Part shown: piece by piece, positions 49,238 to 63,393 of the stretch
How positions within the stretch are numbered: position 1 is the first letter of the stretch
Layout: each line of letters begins with the position of its first letter
Assembly (NCBI GenBank): GCA_013400975.1
Contig: WBMZ01009035.1
Coordinates: 1 to 64,000, forward strand
Direction: 5' to 3'
Source: Atrichornis clamosus
Taxonomy: Eukaryota > Chordata > Aves > Passeriformes > Menuridae
DNA: 64,000 nucleotides
Notes under the pieces: generated by a model
Seen by the model: only the letters and a program-made list of their open reading frames with translations
Told to the model about the DNA's origin: nothing
Database searches by the model: none
Program-made: the position numbers and the translations under genes

Positions 49238-52200
49238 ATTGTAATGGTAAAAACCCCAGAATCACCTTGAAAAAGGCCAAAATAGAGAAAGTTGATCCTC
49301 AAATGAAGTTTGGACACTGAGCGCCCATGAAAGCAGACTGTTGCAAGCAGATGAAGATGGAAATGCAGGGCAACAATGCTTCTGTTTTAAATTGACCTTG
49401 CTTCTTTACAGCACTTTGAACAAGCAGAGGGTCTGCTCCCTCAGCACAGCAAGCGCTGCGAACACATTGAATTCTACAAGAGTAATCTGACATTGGAACT
49501 GGTGAAATGCTTCATCCTCACACATATTTAAACATTCCTGATCAAGAACATAGTATTTGACTCCTCCCAGAAACAAGCTTTAATTGCCAAGCAGCTAAAC
49601 AGATCTATTTTCTGAATGTCGGTTTTACTGTCTAGTCTGCATCATTCAGCTGCACATCCAGAGTGTGTTCCCTACGAACACTTATGTGAGGATTTTTCAT
49701 AAGATTGTCATAATCACTTCACCTACAAAACGAGAAGCAAATGCCAACAGTTTTGTTATGCTTAGAAACACCTATTCAGAGAAGTTACCAATGGAGAATA
49801 AACATTGCTTTTATCCCTCTCTTTTATTCGCCTTCATTATTATGCTAAAAGAGAGCATTTCATATGAAATATTTTCTAGGTCCCTACCAGTAAAAATAAA
49901 CAAGAGACAAACATTTGCCTCAGTAATTCTGTATGGTCAGTTTTTGAGAACTAAAGCAATCCTTTCAGGGTTGCTATTCAGCCTTCAGATTTCAAAGCTA
50001 CATGGCATATGGGCTTGCTGTCCACCAGCTCAGCCTGACTGTGAGTCTCAGACCTAACAAAACTGCACTTTAGAAACAGCACATGAACATTTCCTTGTAC
50101 ACAGTAGGGCAGAGTAGCAATAATTTGTGTAAAATGTAGATCTGCACAGTGCACACTACAAAACAATTTGTGTGGTAGAAAGGTAGAGCAGTGATTTTAC
50201 TAGAATAAGGCCATTCTTATTCAGTGAAAGACTCAGACAGCTGTTGTATGAACAAAGCTTAATATTCCTTCATTTCCCATGCAAGCCTATTTTTCAAGTC
50301 CATAATGTCCCCAGTCCACCAAGCTACATTTAAAACTACCTGGAGAGCTTTTTCACGCAGAGCTTGTGTTACTCATTCTACATATGGTGTGAAGTTCACA
50401 GATGAGAAATGTGAGTGCCTAAAACAAATACTACATGAAACCTGAGATGCATGAGGGCCCTTGGGAGTTCAGCAAATGAAATGCCTATCAGTCTCTGACA
50501 CAGCAGACGCTCCCTACAATTGGCAGCTTCATGCTTCATTATGCATGGATCAGATATATAGGTATGGCCCCAGGCAAACTCCCTGGTTTAAAGGAGAGGT
50601 GCATGCTGGGGAAAGGCAAATGTCATTTGCCTGTGAATTTGAAAGATGAAGGGAAAAGGGGAATAGAGTTGATTAACCAAATGTATGAGGGGCTTATTTT
50701 GTACCATTTATCCTAGAGTTTTGTCACTGAGAGTTGTTCCCAGCATTATATGCATTGCATCTTTGATGTTTTGTGGATTTAACAATGTTTAAAAATGCAA
50801 TTATTCTTGTCCATCCAGCTGAACAAGTCCAAAATAAATAACAAGCATCCAGGTTTTTTACCTGCAGGAAAAAAAATAAAGTAAATTTTTGCTGCTTTTT
50901 GTAATCTTTGTAATATACCCCATGTTTACAGCACAAGGTCAGCAGACAGACATGCTGAAATTGTGCAGATTCTGTTAAACATCATTAAAACATATCATGC
51001 TGCCTTAATGGATAAAAACTATTCAAGAGACTCAGGTACTGCAGGATGTTAGTCATAGATATTTCCTGTAAAGGAAAAAAACACCTAGTAACAGATCAGT
51101 TTGCTTCACATATATGTAGTTCTAATTAGAAGAAACAGTGAAAATGGTAAATCCATCCTGATCCACAATTAAATGAGGTGTAAGACAGAAGAGAGAAAGA
51201 ATAAAGGAGAAACTCATTACTGACAATCTCTTAAGAAAGCAAAAAATCCTAAAATGTTTGTGGGAAAGGAAACTGTATTTCATCATTCCTGAGAAAATTA
51301 TAACCCTGAGGGATCAACTGAAAAAAAGTGCTACTGAGTGTTGGTGTGTCTTAATGAAAACCCTTCTTTCCTCCTGCAGCGTTTTCATTCTGAGATTTCA
51401 ATCATGCTATGTTCTGTCAATTAAGCTTTAAAATGTAATTGTAAAGCTTTTTTTCTACCATACCTGTAAAAATCATGTCAGATTTTGAGTTCTTTTATAT
51501 ACATGCATGCATATACATACACACACACATTTGTTTACATATACTTTTATATAAATATATCTCCGTGTGTGTGCATCTTTTTAACTGCAAACATGCCACA
51601 GAAGAATGGTATGGAATTGTTTGGAGTCTAAAAATATAGATGAAAATAAAGCAAACCAAGTCTATAAAACTGAGTGACTTAAGAAGATAAGCCTTCAGCA
51701 GCTGTAAAAAATAGAATGACAGAGAAAGAAAGAGAAAAAGAATGCCACTAATGTCTCTCAATGCTCTCTCCGTGTGTTCAGACAAGTTATGGCTAGGAAT
51801 GTAAAACTTGAATTTAAAGAAACTGCATCTGGTGGAGATTAAAAAGGATAAAGAGGAGAAAATCGGTTTGATGTACACTTCAAAATGCTGCTCATAATAT
51901 AGTTTGTTCTATTACTTGAAAAGAGGGTATCACTCTTCTTTTATGTCTACTTTTTAATCCTATGCTTTTAAAGTATCTTTTATTTGCTCCTATTTGAGGT
52001 GAATTGCCTCACTTCAAACCTTAAATCCAGTTTGAGGATTTTGACTTTAGAGTGGCTTCCTTTGAATATTCTTCTGAAGTTACATTTTATCCTCCATTTT
52101 ACCGGTTCTCAGGTTTTACTGGGTAGTTGTGAATACGTGATCTTCCACAATGAGAATCACCTGCAGCTTCAAGAATGCACATTTTATAGTAAAGCTGCCA

Positions 52201-55200
52201 ATGTGTTGTGTCAGGGTCAGGACAGATGTATTTTCTCAAGTTTGCTGAATTGTAAACATGAATGTTGTCACACTGAGTCATGTGAACATAAACCTCACTT
52301 TATTGCTATTTTTCTATCCCACACCATGATTCTATCATTAGCTGCTGCTGAAGAAAAAAAACCCAACCACCTCAATTTTGGTCAGTTTTGGAGCTTGTTA
52401 GAATTTAAAAAGTGAACTTCATTATCTAATTGTGAGCCCATAAATCCCTCTGAAATAAATTAGAATATTTATCTATTGGTAAACTACTTAGTCTTTTATT
52501 AACAAGATGATAGAAGGAATGAAATATTTGAGCTTCTGTTAACACATCATTGAATGGAGACCATTAAACGGAATTCAAGTGGCAAGAAACTACAAGCAAA
52601 ACCTGGCAATCCTAATGGGATGCTTGAAGGAGTTGAAACAAAAGCAGAAGCTCCCTTGGACTCAAGTGGACCTTGGGTATGTTACAATTTTGCATAAAAA
52701 CTACAGGGAAATTAGGAGTTTTTCTTTCAGAACTTTGTGTCCAACTACTGTGGAATGTCTATGTGATAGTTTCAATAATTTTTATTCTGTATTTTAGCAT
52801 CACTTTGCTTGGTAAGATAGTGATGAATGACGAGTGCCTATAGTTCAGAGACAGAAATAATAAAATGTAAAGAGAAACTATGAAGTCATTGAGGCATGAT
52901 CGTCTGAGACTTGGTAGTTCTCAATATATTCATTTTAAGTTCAAAATCCAAAATATGCATATGTATTGGATAAGATTCTCATCCACATTTAAGCAGAGTG
53001 GTGCTTCTCTTCCAAGTAGAAATACATTTAATCTAACATAAAAGCACTTTACACTGACAAAATGATACAAAACATCCTCAGTGAAAAGAGAATTCAGGCT
53101 CTTATAAGAGCAATTTTTAAAAGTTTTATATTTTATTTTAATGGGAAAAAAAATTAGCTACCTGTAGTTATCCAAACTCCTTTAGCATGTTTCAACTCAG
53201 AAGCATATATGCTAGTAGTGTACAAATTTCACTATCAAGGGGAAAAGCACAGATATTTCTGGGCTATAGAGGTACCTGATTCAGCTCAGTCAATAAGCTT
53301 TATCAGCCACTTAGTTATCAGTCAAGTGCAGAATAAATGACATGGACCTGGTGATATGAAAAACAAAAAATTTATGTTCAGAAAAAGTACTCAAAGTTTA
53401 TATATTGTAGAATTCTTGTTGGCAGAATAAAATGGCCATTTCATATTTAACCTATTTTTTTAAACAACAATATTTTTCCCAAATGGAAGCTTATTCCAGT
53501 TTTCTGGATGCTGTTTTTTTTTTTCCATATCATAGAGATCAACCATAATGTTTTGTTTAAGTCAGCGCAACTACAAGAGGAGAGAGAACCAACCAACCGA
53601 GATTTGTTTATGTCAGTACAACATACACAGCAGTCCATGCCTTATACAGCACAGCTGTTTTACCAATTTTAAAGCAGTTGACACTAAGACAATGAGAATT
53701 GATTGGTGGAAGAGTGAAAGACTTTTGTAACTCCTAAGATGCCATATCTAGTTCTTTTCTTTACAACTCTTAATATTAAAAGTAATGAACTTTTACCTCT
53801 CATACAGGAAATTGGCTACAACTCAGTTGTAGATACCTACAAGACTCAGCCACCTATATGAAAAGACAGTGTCCCACAAATGAAGTGCTCTTAGGTCTTA
53901 TTGAGTCTTTTAATGATGTCCAAATTTGATTAAAAAAATTCAAACTCCCAGCTTGAATAATTTTAAGCATGACTTCAGCAGAAAATGTTTGAATAGATTG
54001 CACCATTTTGCAGAGAAATTTGAGATTTGTCCCTGCTTTATGTTCTTTCTGCAAGCGATATCTCAGCTATTATCTTCCTTCACTCTCAGAAACCTTTTTT
54101 CTGTCCCATACTTTTTTCCTTGAGGTTTAGAGTGTTGCTTGTTCAGACTGATGTGTATGACTGGCATTGTGAAATGAAAGGAAGGATGGTTACATGCTAA
54201 CAAGAACATCTTTCTCACTCCATGTTTCACACACAGCAGCAGCAGCATGTGATTAATAGAGTGACTGGAAGGGAGGTTTGTGTGGATGGGTGAAACCATC
54301 CTGTGCTGCTGTCAGCAACCAGGGAGAGCAGAAGAAAAGCATCTACCTATGTTTACATCTTTCTGTTCTGCCTCAGACATTTACTCTGTACCCCTTGCCT
54401 CAGTTTAGCACTATTCAATATTTTCGCTCTCTTCTAATCTCAGTTCTCCTTCAGATATCTGGTTTTCTTCTATCTGTCTCATAACCTTTAACCTTCACTG
54501 CTGCTCCCCAGTGTGCAGATACATATGGTGAGGTTTGTCTCTCAGCCAAAAGCAAGCAGTAACAAGGGAAGGTCCAGAGCTCTTAAGTTGTGAATGCTCG
54601 TGGTTTAGGACACAATATAAATTACCTTGCTTGTACAATTGCTTTAACTGCCCCCATACTCCTTAAGGAGAAGAGGACTAGAAGAGGAAGTGGGATCAGC
54701 CAGGAAGACCATGCATATGGAGGAATACTCAGGCAAGACATCATGGTACTGAAGATACTTTCAGCTTAAAGACCAGTTGTGTTCTTGTTCAAAGCTGCAA
54801 CTGGAACAACTAAAACCTGTCATCCACTATGAAGAAAAATAAAATGCCCCTTTTAAATCTTCTTCATATACAATTTGGGAAGTACAACTCAACTTTTCAA
54901 TTAGCCATCAACCTCAATGATGCTGTCCCTGTCCTATCCCCTTTGCTCTGGGCTCAGCTCAACAGCATTGCAATATAGACAATCTGCTGCTCCATTACTG
55001 GTGACCATGGCTCTGCAGTTCCTGATTTGCAGATTGCACCACCTCTTCGTAATTAAATCAGAAGGTGTTAAAACAAAATTATCAATTTTCCTAATAAGTA
55101 GAGTGAAGTTGTTTAGAGGACTATAAGAGCTGGATTTCCTTTTAATGTTTTCTTGTACAAGATGAACTTTCCTCAAACTGGAAAAATACTTATTCAGTCC

Positions 55201-58020
55201 TTCAGTGTTAACAACCTGAATCACCTTCTGAAATGACTCATTTTACAGTGTGACTAGTACTTTACTGGGAATCTTAATGCAGAATATGCAGAACAGTGGC
55301 CACAGAATTTCTGTTAAGGAAATCAGTCTTCAAAGAGACATCCTTACCCTGGACTGGAAAAAGTGTTAAGGAATACCATTAGAAGTGAGTTGTTATTGTC
55401 CTTTCAGGTTGACAACCCTGCAAACTCAATAAACTTGGCAAAATTCCCTCAGGTTCTGCAATAATGTTTGCTAATGTTAACTTCTGTCTTCCATGTTCTC
55501 AATGTACAATATTCTGAGAGAAACAAATATTGTTTATACCAAGCAAAATAAACGAAAGCCACTGTTTTACAGAGATCTACATTCCAAGGATTAAAAATGC
55601 ATCTCTTTGTCACATACACGATATTATGTCAATGCAATTTCATTCACTGTAAAAGGGGCAGCAGCCATCCTTTCCTGTTCAAAAAGGTCCTTTCTCAGGT
55701 TTCGTGATACTTCTCAGATTATGTATGAAAATATGTTCATTTCAAACTTGTTCCAGTTGCACTGATGTATGATCCCAAATCAGCACAATTCAGCATGTTT
55801 TGAAAAAAGTGCCATTCAGTTAGACTGTGAGTGTGGAGTGAGATTAAAAGAGAGTGGAAAAAATTATACCCTTTGTAATGAGGTGTTGTTTTTCTGTACA
55901 AATGACAAGGGTCTACCATGGCAGCTGACATCAGCAGAGATGTCAAAACTCTCTGATGATCAAAACCCTGTATAGAATACAACTTGCACTTCTCATTTAC
56001 AAGCCTTGTTAAACCTCTTATCAGTGACACATACACTTTTGGTAATAAGCTAACTTCTGCAGCAAAAGTTAAATCTCTGCCTCTAGAATGCAGTAAAATA
56101 CTTTTTGCTACAGCTAGTATCAAAATGAATATTATAAATTTAATTTACTTAGGTGCTGTGAGACATGTTTAGGGAAATCTGCTTCCAGGCCTTTAGAAAC
56201 AGCTTTTGTCATTTCCCATGATATGACATTACAGTAATTGGAGTTACACTAGGTGTAACATTAGAAATGGATGAATAAATATTTACTCATTAGAACTCCA
56301 GAAGAATGTAGCTGTCTGGGGTAGTTTGGATGCTGTTGCTCATGAAATTGTTTCAGCTATCCTAACTGCAAGAATGCTACTGCCATAGAAAACTTCACTG
56401 TTGTTTTCCTCTTTCCTAACATGTGTGTTGATGTTTTGTTAGTATATAAGAAGGGTGAATAAATGTGTTGATGGAAAAGAAATAAATGCTGTTTATTTAC
56501 ATACTGATCTTGCAGATATTTTTCATGTTTGTATGTGTAAAAGACTAATTCCCCAGTCACCACCTCTAATATGATAGAAGTCTATCCATGTAAACAGTTA
56601 GTTCACTCAGGTAATGGACTCTCCTTGAGAAGGGATTTGCCAGAGTCTTCCCTGTAGGCAAAGGGGTTTTTTTTCACACCTTGTGTGATAAGTACTCTGG
56701 GTCCTCTCAGAGTCTGGGCTGCTGGTAGAGGCAGTCTGTTTTCCTGCAGAAATCACCTGCAGAGATGTCCTGACACTGTGTTAGTGCTGGCATGTCCTGG
56801 CCATACCAAAAAGCCAAGTAAGTGGTATTACAGCACAATGAAGTGGGTAAGACATATGAAGGAAGAACCTCCCATTTTTAGCTTTCCTGCCCAGCCAGGT
56901 CCTTTCAGATGTTTTTCCTGTTTTACCATTAGTAACAGTACTGATTACTAACAACTAAAAGACAAATAAACAAAAGATACTTGAAAAAACGTGCCTGTGA
57001 TAAAATAAACAGTGCAGCCGCTATAAAGGAGTACTTGTAGGCAGAGCTCTTCTGCATTAGTACTGAATTTTCCACCCAGTCCTTTCAGTTACTCACTGAA
57101 CAGTGACAAATCTGCCAGTCTGGGTTAACCCTGAACTACATTAGCGGTCCTTCCTCCTTTAAACATTGCCTTGGAAACAATATTAAAGACATTTGTGTTG
57201 TGTTTTTTTGCTTTCTGGGCTGAATTACTGGATTACACTGTGGTGGAAGTGTAGCAAATCTCTTAACTGGACACAGAGGAGAGAGGAGTAGCAATGAGTT
57301 TGTCCCCAGCTTTAAACTGATAGATTGCTCAAAACTTGGTGGTGGTAAACTCCTTGTAATCCAGGACCTTTCTGTTTCCTGTCGCTTCTACCCACAGGTT
57401 GTCTGAAAAATCAAGTCACTTTGTCAGAGCTAAGTACTTAACCAGAGCTAAGCTCTCTGGTCCTCTTCTAATGTCCCCAGTCTCTGCCTTTGCCTCTATG
57501 AAGTGCGTACACTAGATTTCAATTTTTTGTTTCAAAGATCTCCTTAATCAGTTCCTTATCTACCAAAGCCTTTCCCATGCCAGACCTTCTGCGCTTCACC
57601 TTATGGGTCCACCCTAAAACAACTACTACCCCAGGGACTTACACCTTTGTCAAAAGCACTGCTCTTCTGCTTCAAATCTGTGGCATCCCATCTTCCTGTT
57701 CCAGTAACATCATTTTGGAGTTCACCAAGATCCCCATCAGTATCCATAGATTTTTCAGACCCTTTCTTAGCCCACAGGTTTATTAACCTTTCTTTCCTGC
57801 AGCCTAAAGAAACTTGCTACTGATGCCTTTAAGGAATGTGTGTATGATTAAAGTACATTTCACTCAGTCAGGATGTTGCTTTCTTAGGAGTGCCACCTGC
57901 AAACGCTGAAGTCTGGCAGAATTCGTGATCTTGTGCAAACACAACCTTATTAGGAATTAATGTTACATCTAAATATCAACAGATAACAAAAGAGTTAGGA
58001 TGCAAAAGAACACAAAATTG
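49238..58020. other. AT-rich non-coding DNA, no convincing gene
   Basis: The longest frames are 143 codons (51984-52415 plus), 130 codons (49665-50057 plus) and 128 codons (55737-56123 minus). None has a recognised domain or codon character, and each lies in plain AT-rich DNA. A CA/TGCA microsatellite patch is at about 51498-51530 and a (CAG)4 at about 54237-54248. No mobile element is recognised. Confidence 0.5.
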
Positions 58021-58045
58021 TGAAGTGAAATGAAGTGAAATGAAG
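58021..58045. repeat. 10-bp tandem repeat, 2.5 copies
   Basis: TGAAGTGAAA occurs twice head to tail followed by TGAAG, without mismatch. Confidence 0.95.
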
Positions 58046-61000
58046 CTGGAAATGCTAGCAGGGCCAGCTCTGTCTGTTTGCATTCCCTAGCACATGAAAG
58101 AATGTTGTTCTTAAGGAAAGAAGGTGAGAACAATGGGCTCATCCAGATGATGATAAGATGATACCAGTGATGGTAAGACTTGTATGAGGCCTCAGACTCA
58201 GAAGCATTTACAATAAGCCAGAGCACAGGCAGCTCCTGCAGACCAGCTGACTTGCAGCAGCTCATTCTGCCGCAGCATTAGTCCCTTAATGAGCCGAAGT
58301 GCACACTTTGAGTATCTCTTTTAGGTGAGAACTATTGCCAGACCTTTTATTAAAAGAATTATTGCTTCAGCACTGGGAACTCTGGTAGTCGTATTATATC
58401 TTGGATGAAGTTAATATTTTCTTCAAAGCTGCATGAAGGTGAGAAAGAATAATTTTGAATATTTCAGCCAAATTCACGAATACTCTTAATCTACCTTGTG
58501 CTAGCCTGAAGTCATAAAGTAGTTATTGATCAGTCACAGCACAACAGACAGCACAGATTTACTGTTTCCTTGCACCACTGGAGTGGCACAAAATAGTCAG
58601 GACTTGCCAGTCAATCTCACTCTTTTGTCATGTTAGCATTTCAGTTCAGCTACACCAGTTCTGAATTTTTCAGTATTCACAGAACTGCACAATTTCACAA
58701 CTGATTTGAAAATATTCACAATACAGAGACGTCTGAGGTACCTAAGTTCAGATCACAAATAACAGTGTTAAAGACTTTTCAAATATTCTCATTTGTGTAC
58801 ATCATTGAGGTACACTTCAATGGATTTCTAAATTATAGAAATGCTCTATAAAAGCGAAAAACAAAAATAAGAGCATTCTATATCTGTAAGTACTATTCAA
58901 ACAGCTCTAATTCCTATATAGCTAATATTGTGGTATTCAAGCTTTATGGGTTTCCAGAGAGATCTGCAGCTAGAATTATTGTTGATCTTTACAGTATGTC
59001 TCCTGACACTGAAATTGATGTGTACTCATATTTAATTTTAATGGCATTGAAGATGATACTTATGTTGCTGTAATAAGTATTGTCTTCAGGACTCACAGAG
59101 CTTAACAGTGGATCAGAACACCCATTTAAGTGTCAGTGCCAATGCTGCTAATACCGATCCTATTAAACTGCACATAAACTTCTTTAGACACTTAAGAGAT
59201 ACACATCTCTTTAGTAATAGATTTCAGTGTTCCTTTGGACTACTTTGTCCAGGAGGACAGTAATATCTAGGTTGCTCATGGAAGATAATACATTTGCCTT
59301 ACTTTTTCCTTCTTTCTAGGAAATAATTGTAAATTATTTTTCCTTATAAAAGGGAAGCTTTCAGAAAATGGGATTGTTTGGACTGAATCTTGCAGTTCTA
59401 GATAACTGCAGACACTTACCTGCCAGGTAGATAATCCTGTTTCAGATGCTGTCAAGCTTTCTGAAAAGAGTTTGATAATATTGTATCTTAGATATAGAAA
59501 TAGAAAGTCTGGATTCATACTAGATTTTATTACGGTTGCTGCATCTGTAAATGGGAGATGACATTGCAGTAATGCATCTCCCACAAATCTTTTGTTTATG
59601 GATTGCGTGTGATTTCAAGAACAATGTTAATTGCTTGAAGAGGAAGAATATGCAGTGAAAACATGGTATGACAAGTTCCTTTGAAAGAAAAAGCAGCTTA
59701 ACCACCTCAACATTTATTTGGGAAAGGACTGCATTACTAATGCCCACAGGAACTTACTGAAAGTCTCTGTCTTACACACAGGCATGATATACCTTATCCC
59801 AAAATGGCAATATCTTATTTAGCTGTGAGGTAGTAGTTTCAGACTCCCCACTCCCTTTCAGTGCAGACCTCAGTGGGAGCCTGGACCTCTGTGTGAACAA
59901 ATTACTGAGTTATTTGGCTTGAAATGCCAGCACTAGCTTCCTCCCCTCTTTATCTCATCTGTTTTGTGCCAGTTCAAGTGTACAAGAGAATTGGTTGAAT
60001 TAGGCATGGCCTCAGTAGTTCCACCAAAGCTGTCATGTGAAGACCAAAACAGCAGAGAGCGGTGCTGGCTGCATGGGCACAGAGAAACCACTATCACAGA
60101 TGACTGTATTTACTGAATCTTTTGTGATTACATATAGGAGTGCAAAGTATGGTTGAACTCTTTCACACCTGCTGGGCCTGCTTTGGTTGTCTTCTTAAGC
60201 CTACAGGCTTCTGAGAGATCCCTTATTATGGGGGATCCCATAATATGGTCCCTTCTTATCTCAAAAGCATAATGAAAAGAAAGAGGCTCGGGAAAACCTG
60301 ATGACATTATAGAAACACAATAAGGTCACAAGACTGCTTAGTACTTTTTTTCTCAGTTGAGAAAATGTCAGTTACACTTATGTCTGAAACTCCAGGTGAT
60401 CAGAAGAATTAAAGGCATTTGCAGTGGCAGACTGAAATTTCTGATGAGATTATTTTCTGAATGTTTTGGAATGCAGTTAAAAATTCCCTGTACTTGCTAA
60501 CCCACATTCAATCATTAGAAAGCAGTGATAACACTGAAATGCAAAAGTTCATATTCAAAGAGCCTCGTTACCTGTCAGCAGTGCTGTATGGAACCTTAGG
60601 AGAAATGATGTAAGGGAATTGTAAATGTATGTCATACTGGGAATACGGAGATGACTGCCATCCTCTGCCTATGGGAAAGTATTTGAACATCATGTGTCAG
60701 CATCTTCTGTACCTTTTAAAGATACTGAACAAAACTGAACAAACTGCCAGTCTGGGCATTTCTAATTAGATGTGCAGCACAGATATATTACACACAAGAA
60801 TATTTCATAGCAAACCACACAGGTTATTTAGCAAAACTGCCTAGTACAGTAAGCTGTGCAATACAGTCATATAACAAAATAATTTGGCTGCAGTGTCCGA
60901 GATCTTCAACAAAGATGCTGGGATAAAACAATTAAGAATTTAAACCAGAGTAGGTGTTGATACCTAAAATGGAAAGGAGATGTATGAAAATCCTAACACG

Positions 61001-62845
61001 AGGTGAGCCATTCGAAGTCTGAGAAGTCTGAACTCCAAAACCAATTGTGTTTTTCTCTTTTAGTCTTAATTTACTCGAATACCTAGAGGTACACATTTGC
61101 AGATGCTCAGAATTTGCTTTGTCCTAGAAAGTATGATCAGAAGGCATTTGGCACATCCTTAAGGTAGCTAGCTGTGAACAGAATGTATGTATTTGTCATC
61201 ACTGTTTTTAAAAGTTCAAAGTAGCTCTGAGATCATAATTTAGAAAACATACTTCTCTCAAGCCTATATGATACACTAAGCTGTAATTACAGGTCCAGTG
61301 GTATTTCAGCATGCATACATGCTTTCCTGTCTGGATTTTGTCTGTTCCTTTCTTCCTCTGTGGCCTAACAAAAAAGTGAGCATTACGAATGTTACATTGT
61401 TCCCCTACTCTTATAAAATGGCTTGCAAAATGTTCTTTACTTCATTCCAGGTTAATGCTGTTAATGCTACATCATCTGGTACAACAGATTAAGTTGTATC
61501 CTGTCACCAACACTTGGAAACACCTATTCTAGAAGACCTTGGGTGGAACCACTGCCTGATCCTGCTTTCACCAGTCATAGCTGCAGTGATCAACAAAATG
61601 ACCCAGAAAGAAAAGCAATCTTCCCTGCGGCCCCCAGAGAGCCCCAATAGAGAGTTAATGGTTCTCCCATAGCTGCAGTTATTTGTACCCACTAGCTGAC
61701 AATGTCTGCATATTGGCTATATTCAAGCTAGGCATCTCCCTACACAGAAATTGGCTTTATGTCACTTTCAAAGCCACATAAATAATCCCATAATCCAATC
61801 TCTAGGAGGCAGAAAACTGCAATGGGGGGTTTTGGTGCAAAAAGGCATTTGCAATCAAAAATTTTTGAGTTCCTCCAAGGTACTCCTTGTGTTACAAGAG
61901 TGCTCCTGTGCTACAGATCTAGCCCTAAATTTCTTTGCTCAGAAATAAGATATATTCCAAGTATTATCACTGACATAACTCATAAAATTTATTGCATTGC
62001 TATTTTGAAAATTCTGGCAAGGCATTTTTAGGATAATGATGTTATTTCTAGAAAGGATACTTTCTATGCTTAAGTAAATAACATTCTGAAAATGTGCTTA
62101 CGCATTACACAGGCAACAAGAAATTTGTAGCTGCCAATTTGTTCTAAGCTATCAGTTTGAGGCACCAAAATTATCTTGGACTAATTTGTTTTGAAAAAAA
62201 TATGAAATCATTTTGCTTAACATGCAACAGGGTCATAAAATAATCTGTCATTAAAAAGACACATCTTTCCAAATTTTCAGTTTTACTTCACTTCTATTCA
62301 AGTTGGAAGAAATATGAAACAATCAGGGATAAAAGGTTCTTCCTGTGGGAGTAAATTACATTTATGCCATCTACCAAACCTTTTTACTGTGCCAAAATGG
62401 TCTAGTGTAATCAGAACTGTGTTTTCTTTTAGCCTACTGGGTTTGTGCCTGATCTGCCATCCTCTTTTGCTTTTGTGAAATGCCTGAAGATCTCACAGCT
62501 AACAGGCTTGATTCTTTCATGTGCTGTATTTTCCTAGTGATGACTCTTTTCTACCATTCCAAATTCTTCATGTATGTATTGTTTAAGGCAAAGTTTTCCT
62601 TCCTAGGGCCCAGTGAGATGCAGTGAGAGAATGAAAGATGCATCCTCAGAGGAGGGAAAAATTGCTGTCTGAAGGTATCCATCTCTGTAATTTAGAGCAG
62701 AAACTTACTAAAATAGCTTAGACCTGACACTTAAATTTTGAATGCCTGAACTTTGGTGACATGTACCCTACTTATGTAATTTCCCTACCACTATTTAGCA
62801 ATTATAAACGGAATGAAAATGAACATACATTTTAATCTATCCTAA
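58046..62845. other. AT-rich non-coding DNA, no gene seen
   Basis: No open frame above about 102 codons and no recognised domain or transposon. A perfect short inverted repeat at 60224-60245 is listed separately. Otherwise this is ordinary intron-like or intergenic sequence. Confidence 0.55.
60224..60245. repeat. Perfect 9-bp inverted repeat with 4-nt loop
   Basis: TATTATGGG (60224-60232) and CCCATAATA (60237-60245) are exact reverse complements separated by GGAT, a compact cruciform or hairpin-capable site. It is not followed by a T-run on either strand and has no known role. Confidence 0.85.
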
Positions 62846-63393
62846 TGTCATGGTTTAACCCCAGTCAGCAGCCAAGTACCACAGAGGCGTTCACTTACTA
62901 CCCCAGCAGCAGGATCAGGGAGAGAACTGGAAGGGAAAAAGTGGGAAACTTGTGGGTTCTCATAAATACAGTTCAATAGGGAAAGCAAAACAAGGAATTA
63001 ATTCACTGCTTCCCAAGGTCAGGCAGGTGTTCTGTTCAGCCATCTGCAGGTGAGCAGGGCCCCATTGCATGACTTGGGAAGACAAACGGCATCACTCCAA
63101 GTGTTCCTCCTTCCTCCTTCTTCCCCTCACTTTTTATACTGATCACGATGTCATATGGTCTAGAATATCCCTTTGGTCATTTTGTGTCACCTGTCCCAGC
63201 TGTATCTCCTCCCAGCCTCTCTCGCCAGAATGGCAGTACGAAAAGGAGAAAAGGCCTTGGCTCTGTGTAAGGCCTGCTCAGCAACAACAAAAACATCTCC
63301 ATATTTTCAGCCCTGTGTTCAGCATAAACCCAAAACATAGCCACATACCAGCCACTCTGAAGGAAATACTCTACCCCAGCAAAAACCAGCACA
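62846..63393 (-). mobile_element. Solo LTR, family A, reverse orientation
   Basis: This is the same family and orientation as the LTR at 31417-31906: it starts TGTCATGGTTTAACCCCAG and ends CCCCAGCAAAAACCAGCACA (TG...CA). Flanking 5-mers CCTAA (62841-62845) and CATAA (63394-63398) agree at 4 of 5 positions, consistent with a 5-bp target duplication. On the minus strand the TATA box TATAAAAA is at 63131-63138. The expected poly(A) signal at 62972-62977 reads ATTGAA where the relative has ATTAAA. At 548 bp it retains an internal segment (about 63043-63128) missing from the other copy. No internal viral genes are present. Minus-strand frames across it are shadows. Confidence 0.9.

Noticed and set aside
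51984..52415. 143-codon plus-strand frame with several Cys and His
   Set aside because: Cys/His spacing does not match a zinc-finger or secreted Cys-rich pattern, and the frame lies in AT-rich DNA without exon signals that I could support.
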